DNA of 10,935 bases, taken from NCBI GenBank assembly GCA_024274855.1, contig JAJSAJ010000828.1, positions 1 to 10,935 of the forward strand, written 5' to 3'. The notes under the pieces are model-generated. The model saw only the letters and a program-made list of their open reading frames with translations, did not search any database and was not told where the DNA came from. This stretch comes from Planctomycetota bacterium. Lineage in GTDB: Bacteria; Planctomycetota; Planctomycetia; Pirellulales; Pirellulaceae. How positions within the stretch are numbered: the first letter of the stretch is position 1; each line of letters starts with the position of its first letter. The position numbers and the translations under genes were made by a program. Shown here piece by piece: positions 7,264 to 10,935 of the stretch.

Positions 7264-7402
7264 TCAACCGGCACTTTGCCAAGTCCGTACCATGCCGCAC
7301 AGCGCTTCGATACTGGCCGTCAGATAATTTTGGCTGGCATCCAGGACATCTGCTCGCCCAATCCGAGATAATTCACGATCTTGCTTCCGACGCACCGCCA
7401 AG
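7264..7402 (-). pseudogene. possible C-terminal remnant of an outer-membrane-efflux (TolC-like) type gene
   Basis: On the - strand this stretch reads as one amphipathic helical segment, including RKQDRELSRIGRADVLDASQ, then NYLTASIEALCGMVRTWQSA and G, followed by TGA at 7264-7266; WNAV then continues beyond the stop. The DVLDA-x3-YL-x-A pattern with a closing W recalls the last helices of TolC-family proteins, where a basic residue and WNA would follow, so the TGA could be a CGA-to-TGA change. No start codon context or upstream domain exists: the frame is open only back to 7446 and passes into palindromic repeats. I judge the resemblance by eye only. It could be chance coding-like sequence. 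Confidence 0.27.
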
Positions 7403-7432
7403 CCTACATTGTAACCGTTCACGGAATGTAGG
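7403..7432. repeat. nested hairpin carrying the CCGTTCACGG motif
   Basis: CCTACATT (7403-7410) pairs perfectly with AATGTAGG (7425-7432), and the enclosed 14 bases contain a second stem, CCGT-TC-ACGG (7415-7424). The result is a two-tier hairpin. AATGTAGG is also the left end of the larger palindromic element described next, and CCTACATT recurs at its right end, so the hairpin looks like an end module of the same repeat family. Confidence 0.6.
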
Positions 7433-7554
7433 CCGCCGGTTCGCTTTCAAGGGGTCAGACCCATTTTCGGCGACAAGATGCGTTCGCGTAAAGAAACGCT
7501 TTCTCCGCCGAAAATTGCGTCAGACCCCAGCGGCGTGAACGGCTACCCTACATT
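7425..7554. mobile_element. MITE/REP-like palindromic element, about 130 bp, GGGGTCAGACCC core
   Basis: The two ends form imperfect inverted repeats of about 48 bases. The outermost 8 bases match exactly (AATGTAGG at 7425-7432, CCTACATT at 7547-7554). The inner arms GGGGTCAGACCC-ATTTTCGGCG (7451-7472) and CGCCGAAAAT-TGCGTCAGACCCC (7506-7528) pair with only a few mismatches, and the stretch between outer and inner parts matches less well. The centre holds a small GCGT/ACGC hairpin (7486-7499). No transposase is encoded. GTCAGACCCC-type palindromes are known as repetitive extragenic elements in many bacteria, some mobilised by RAYT/TnpA_REP transposases; linking this copy to such an enzyme is inference. 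Confidence 0.6.
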
Positions 7555-7692
7555 TGCCCCGAGTCAAACGACATTTTGAAACTCCATCTTGCGGGAACAG
7601 CCGAAGGTGCTTTCCCTTTATTTCTCGCGGGGGTAAACTAAATCGATAGGCGGCTGGCATCAGGGGTAGCCGGCCAGCCAGGGAGACGGGAA

Positions 7693-8394
7693 ATGACTGG
7701 ATATTGTTTTTCTGTTTGTCTGTTGTTCGCAGTGGCAAACCCACCGGCAGAACATCAGCCGGTATCGGCACCGTCCGAATCGCAACCTCAAATCACTCGC
7801 CGTTTCCACGAAATCAGCGGCTAGCTCAGTCTTCTGTTGCGACGGGAAGCACAACTGACAGATGGCGATCAATGGGCAGCGACTGTAGTGCGGTTGACGG
7901 AGTTGTATGGTGAAATCATGCGTGATCCCCGCCTGCCGAACAGCGACACATTGGAAGGATATCGGGCGAAACTGCGAAGTCGGTTAGCGAGAATACGGAA
8001 GCAATTGGCAGCCGAGCTGAAGCGTGAGGCCAAAGGGCGGTCTACCGTCACTGAGAGCTCGGAAACACGACTGCGACTTTCGGTGCATCGCTTGGCGCAA
8101 CTCGCGCCGCCACATACCGGCGACCGCTCGGGCGCGGAGAATTCGCGGGGGAATCGAACCGTCAACAGCCACCGCCGATCGCGTGGCAGTCGAGGCGGTG
8201 CAGCCCGTGCAGACTTCGGTCCGGCATTGGTCGAGTTGATTTATCGGACGATTTCGCCCGAATTCTGGGATGTTCGTGGAGGACCGGGCAGTATTGTCTA
8301 CTACCAGCCCTGGCATGCGCTCGTCGTGCGCGCGACGCCCGAGATTCACGAGCGAATTGGCGGTATCGCGGAGGGGTTGCGCGACAAGAAATGA
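7693..8394 (+). pseudogene. exported hypothetical protein with an in-frame amber stop
   Basis: I do not recognise a named gene. One frame of 233 codons runs from ATG 7693 (GGGAGACGGGAA just upstream) to TGA 8392-8394, interrupted only by TAG at 7822-7824, codon 44. Before the stop there is a short hydrophobic leader (YCFSVCLLFAVA) and a Pro/Ser/Gln-rich linker. After it come a charged helical region (LTDGDQWAATVVRLTELYGE), a basic low-complexity middle rich in Arg, Ser and Gly (about 110-170), and a compact end, LVELIYRTISPEFWDVRGGP then GSIVYYQPWHALVVRATPEI and HERIGGI. That end resembles short secretin/STN-like domains common in planctomycete proteins. CAG-to-TAG would explain the stop. The alternative is translation of the downstream part from TTG 7837 without a signal peptide, which I think less likely because the leader and ribosome site look genuine. 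Confidence 0.62.
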
Positions 8395-8482
8395 GAGTGC
8401 CAAGAGCAGACAAGCCCCATCCCCTCAGTTACATTGAATCGAAATAGATCCAACTTCATTGAGTACCAACAGGAGCACGACT

Positions 8483-10012
8483 ATGCGCCGACTTATGATT
8501 CAGACGCCCCATGCTTGTTACCGAAGACTGTCTCGCCATTTAGCATCGTGTGCAACCGCCATTGTATTTATGATCACCGGATTGCTCGTCAATGGCAATG
8601 TCACTATCGCACAGTGTCAGGCTGCATCGAATGAGCGTCCCAACATCATCTTTATCATGGCCGATGATCTCGGGTATGGCGACTTGGGCTGCTACGGCCA
8701 GAAACTGATTCAAACTCCGAGTATCGACCGCATGGCGAGCGAGGGAATGTTGTTCCGTGATTTCTATGCGGGATCTACGGTCTGTGCCCCGTCGCGGAGC
8801 GTCCTGATGACCGGTCAACACATGGGACACACATTTGTTCGAGGTAATGGCGGCGGGACAATCCAGTCGCTCCGCAAGCGAGATGTCACCGTTGCTCAGG
8901 TCCTGAAAAAAGCCGGCTACCAAACCGCCTTGTGCGGAAAATGGGGACTTGGCGACGATCTGCCTGGCAACACCGGCCTACCAAATGACCACGGATTCGA
9001 TCTTTTCTATGGCTATTTGAACCAGGTACACGCGCACAATTACTATCCCGAGTTCCTGTGGCGAAATAAGACCAAGGAACCGCTTCGAAATACCGTGGTT
9101 CGCGCAAAGAAGGGCTATGGACAGTTCGTGGGCGGCTACGCGACCAAACGAGTCGACTATAGCCACGATCTAGTTTTCCGTGAAGCGACCAAGTTCGTTC
9201 AAGACAACAGGAACCGTCCGTTCTTCCTTTACCTGTCACTCACCATCCCTCACGCAAACAATGAAGGCACCCGAGCGACCGGAGACGGCCAGGAAGTACC
9301 CGATTACAGTATCTATGCCGACAAGTCGTGGAGCAATCCCAACAAAGGGTATGCCGCCATGGTGACTCGCATGGACGGTGATGTCGGCCGCCTGCTGAAA
9401 CAACTGCGCCAACTGGGAATCGATCGAAAAACGGTCGTCATGTTTACCAGCGACAATGGGCCCCAACATGAAGGCGGCCAAGATCCCGATCTATTCGACA
9501 CCAACGGCCCGCTACGCGGCATGAAGCGAGATTTGTACGAGGGCGGTATTCGTGTCCCCATGATCGTCTGGTGGCCAGGTACCACGCCGGCCGGCACCAA
9601 GACCGACCATATCGGCTACTTTGGCGATCTGATGGCAACTGCCGCGCAGTTGGCCGGAACGTCTTGCCCACCAAATACCGATTCGATCAGCTTCCTGCCA
9701 CTGATCACCGGCCATGCGAAACAACAACGGAAACACGACTATCTGTATTGGGAGTTCTACGAACAAGGTAGCAAGCAGGCCGTACGAGCGGGCAAATGGA
9801 AAGCCGTTCGCCGGCCAATGTTCACCGGTAAAATCGAACTGTACAACCTCGATACGGATCTCGGGGAAACGACGGACGTCGCGGCCGATCACCTGGAGAT
9901 TGTGGCTAAGATGAAGCAGCAAATGAAGGAGGCCCATACGCCCAATCCCAATTGGAAAGTTCGCCCACGCCACGCACCTCGAAAGAAGACCAAGAAGGCG
10001 GCACACAACTAA
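8483..10012 (+). CDS. sulfatase (formylglycine-dependent, S1 family), exported
   Basis: Predicted 509-residue periplasmic or secreted sulfate-ester hydrolase, probably acting on sulfated carbohydrate. Seen: ATG 8483 with AGGAG 7 bases upstream, chosen over TTG 8459. A basic N-terminus and hydrophobic segment (CATAIVFMITGLLVNGNVTI, about 29-48) form an unusually long signal peptide. The catalytic domain starts at RPNIIFIMADDLGYGD, with metal ligands D61-D62. C101 in C-A-P-S-R-S is the cysteine oxidised to formylglycine. K153 in GKWGLG, H257 in TIPHANNEG and D324-N325 in SDNGPQHEGG are further active-site positions. The C-terminal subdomain (YLYWEFYEQGSKQAVRAGKW, then IELYNLDTDLGETTDVA) is typical. 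The His usual in GKWHLG is Gly155 here, as in some subfamilies. A formylglycine-generating enzyme must be encoded elsewhere. Substrate is not readable. The gene is intact and starts 88 bp after the preceding broken gene. Confidence 0.93.
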   Translation: MRRLMIQTPHACYRRLSRHLASCATAIVFMITGLLVNGNVTIAQCQAASNERPNIIFIMADDLGYGDLGCYGQKLIQTPSIDRMASEGMLFRDFYAGSTVCAPSRSVLMTGQHMGHTFVRGNGGGTIQSLRKRDVTVAQVLKKAGYQTALCGKWGLGDDLPGNTGLPNDHGFDLFYGYLNQVHAHNYYPEFLWRNKTKEPLRNTVVRAKKGYGQFVGGYATKRVDYSHDLVFREATKFVQDNRNRPFFLYLSLTIPHANNEGTRATGDGQEVPDYSIYADKSWSNPNKGYAAMVTRMDGDVGRLLKQLRQLGIDRKTVVMFTSDNGPQHEGGQDPDLFDTNGPLRGMKRDLYEGGIRVPMIVWWPGTTPAGTKTDHIGYFGDLMATAAQLAGTSCPPNTDSISFLPLITGHAKQQRKHDYLYWEFYEQGSKQAVRAGKWKAVRRPMFTGKIELYNLDTDLGETTDVAADHLEIVAKMKQQMKEAHTPNPNWKVRPRHAPRKKTKKAAHN

Positions 10013-10131
10013 CCCCGCAGGCGATTGGGCGGCAGATGTCGGCTTGGCCGCAACTAATTCCGAGCTGCCGTTCGGTAACCAATTCCCCGCTCCCGCTGGC
10101 CGCAGAAAGTAACGCCCGAAAAAAGATTCGC

Positions 10132-10887
10132 ATGATGAAAAACAAAGTGGCAATCGTGACGGGCGCAGGGCGTGGAATTGGCCGGGCCATCGCAAACCGG
10201 TTTTCCGCCGAGGGAGCGAGCGTCGTAGTGGCAGAGATCGATGCGGCAAGGGGGAACGAGGTCGTCGAAGAGATCCGTTCAAGCAAAGGCATTGCGCACC
10301 TGTTTCCGTGCGATGTGACACAAGAGCATCAAGTACAAGCCCTGGCAGCCTTCACGCTTGGGGAACTAGGACGCGTCGATATCCTCGTCAACAATGCGGT
10401 CAGCTCATTAGAAGCAATCCACGGTAACTCCTGGGAAACCCTGGACGTTGTGCTCAAGGGCGCATGGAACTGTATTCAGGCTGTGCTGCCTCCAATGATC
10501 GAGCAGACTTCGGGAAGTGTTGTCAATGTCTCCTCCGCCAACGCCCTGATGGGACTCGGCCCAGAACACGTCTACACGGCTGCCAAAGGCGCCATCGTCA
10601 GCGTTACCCGCTCCCTCGCCGTCGAGTATGGAAAATACAACATTCGCTTCAATGTCATCTGTCCTGGCACGACACGAACGGAGATTTGGGAGCCTATTGA
10701 ACAGGCGAATCCGACTGTGTTCGAGGACCTCAGTAAGGTCTGCCCTCTCGGGCGAATTGCGAATGCCCAGGAGATTGCCGCCGCCACATTATTCCTGGCC
10801 TCCGACGAGGCTTCATTCGTTACCGGCTCCGTTCTGGCAGTCGACGGCGGCCTGACGGCGGGTAACCAGGCGTTCCGAAAGTCCTGA
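10132..10887 (+). CDS. short-chain dehydrogenase/reductase (classical SDR)
   Basis: Predicted cytosolic NAD(P)-dependent oxidoreductase of 251 residues; substrate unknown. Seen: Rossmann motif T10-G-A-G-R-G-I-G17, an acidic E-I-D segment after strand two (VVVAEIDAARG), CDVT near residue 63, catalytic S135 (NVSSANAL), Y148 and K152 (YTAAKGA, with the usual Ser-to-Tyr distance of 13), and the C-terminal FVTGSVLAVDGGLTAG. The NNAG motif reads NNAV. An acidic residue after strand two favours NAD over NADP by family knowledge. Start: ATG ATG at 10132-10137 gives the expected N-terminus; the frame is open back to 9952, but that part overlaps the sulfatase in another frame and shows no homology. It lies 119 bp downstream of the sulfatase on the same strand, so co-transcription and a role in sugar metabolism are possible. 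The final 48 bases hold nothing recognisable. Confidence 0.9.
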   Translation: MMKNKVAIVTGAGRGIGRAIANRFSAEGASVVVAEIDAARGNEVVEEIRSSKGIAHLFPCDVTQEHQVQALAAFTLGELGRVDILVNNAVSSLEAIHGNSWETLDVVLKGAWNCIQAVLPPMIEQTSGSVVNVSSANALMGLGPEHVYTAAKGAIVSVTRSLAVEYGKYNIRFNVICPGTTRTEIWEPIEQANPTVFEDLSKVCPLGRIANAQEIAAATLFLASDEASFVTGSVLAVDGGLTAGNQAFRKS

Positions 10888-10935
10888 TCGGAACCCACTC
10901 TTCCCCCACTTCCCACAGCCCGCCCACAAAACGCC

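Noticed and set aside
7029..7554. CRISPR array
   Set aside because: The repeats alternate in orientation, differ in length and are not separated by regular spacers, and no cas gene is present.
9952..10131. Longer SDR reading from the upstream TTG
   Set aside because: This part overlaps the sulfatase in another frame; the Rossmann strand begins directly after ATG 10132, as usual for SDRs.
9512..10321. 269-codon open frame on - spanning the sulfatase end and SDR start
   Set aside because: It overlaps two strongly supported genes and its translation is low-complexity Leu/Arg/Ser without family motifs.

Overview
The window looks like chromosomal DNA of a planctomycete (Pirellulales-like), by gene content only; no marker gene or rRNA is present to prove it. 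The clues are a sulfatase, an alpha-L-fucosidase of the planctomycete type, a hydrazine-synthase-alpha-related beta-propeller/cytochrome c protein, a PQQ-like propeller protein, moderately GC-rich DNA, short monocistronic genes pointing in both directions, and patchy Shine-Dalgarno sites. There are no tRNA or rRNA genes, no CRISPR array and no complete insertion sequence.

Layout. 1-593 (+): wreck of a GH29 alpha-L-fucosidase that enters from the left edge and has lost its catalytic centre through an internal, frame-breaking deletion. 744-1316 (-): GNAT acetyltransferase. 1526-1918 (+): YbgC/FadM-type acyl-CoA thioesterase, followed by a terminator-like hairpin. 2025-2733 (-): second wreck, a secreted PQQ-like beta-propeller protein with the same kind of internal deletion. 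3087-5549 (+): intact 820-residue exported HzsA-related protein with three CxxCH haem motifs. 5851-7038 (-): two-helix ion channel with a cytosolic TrkA/RCK region and an unusual pore loop. 7039-7692: repeat-rich spacer with an 18-bp direct repeat, a GTAGCCGTTCAC-type motif in four alternating copies, a roughly 130-bp MITE/REP-like palindrome carrying GGGGTCAGACCC, a 14-bp-period tract, and a possible remnant of an outer-membrane-efflux-type gene. 7693-8394 (+): small exported protein interrupted by one in-frame TAG. 8483-10012 (+): exported formylglycine sulfatase. 10132-10887 (+): SDR oxidoreductase, possibly co-transcribed with the sulfatase.

How it fits together. The sulfatase and the dead fucosidase suggest a history of degrading sulfated, fucose-containing polysaccharides. 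The HzsA-related protein suggests periplasmic redox work on an unknown substrate. The most striking overall feature is decay: three broken genes and one possible remnant in 11 kb, beside four long intact reading frames, together with a cluster of small palindromic repeats. No complete new defence or mobile system is visible. The best leads are the three-haem HzsA relative, the non-canonical channel pore and the repeat cluster at 7.0-7.55 kb.
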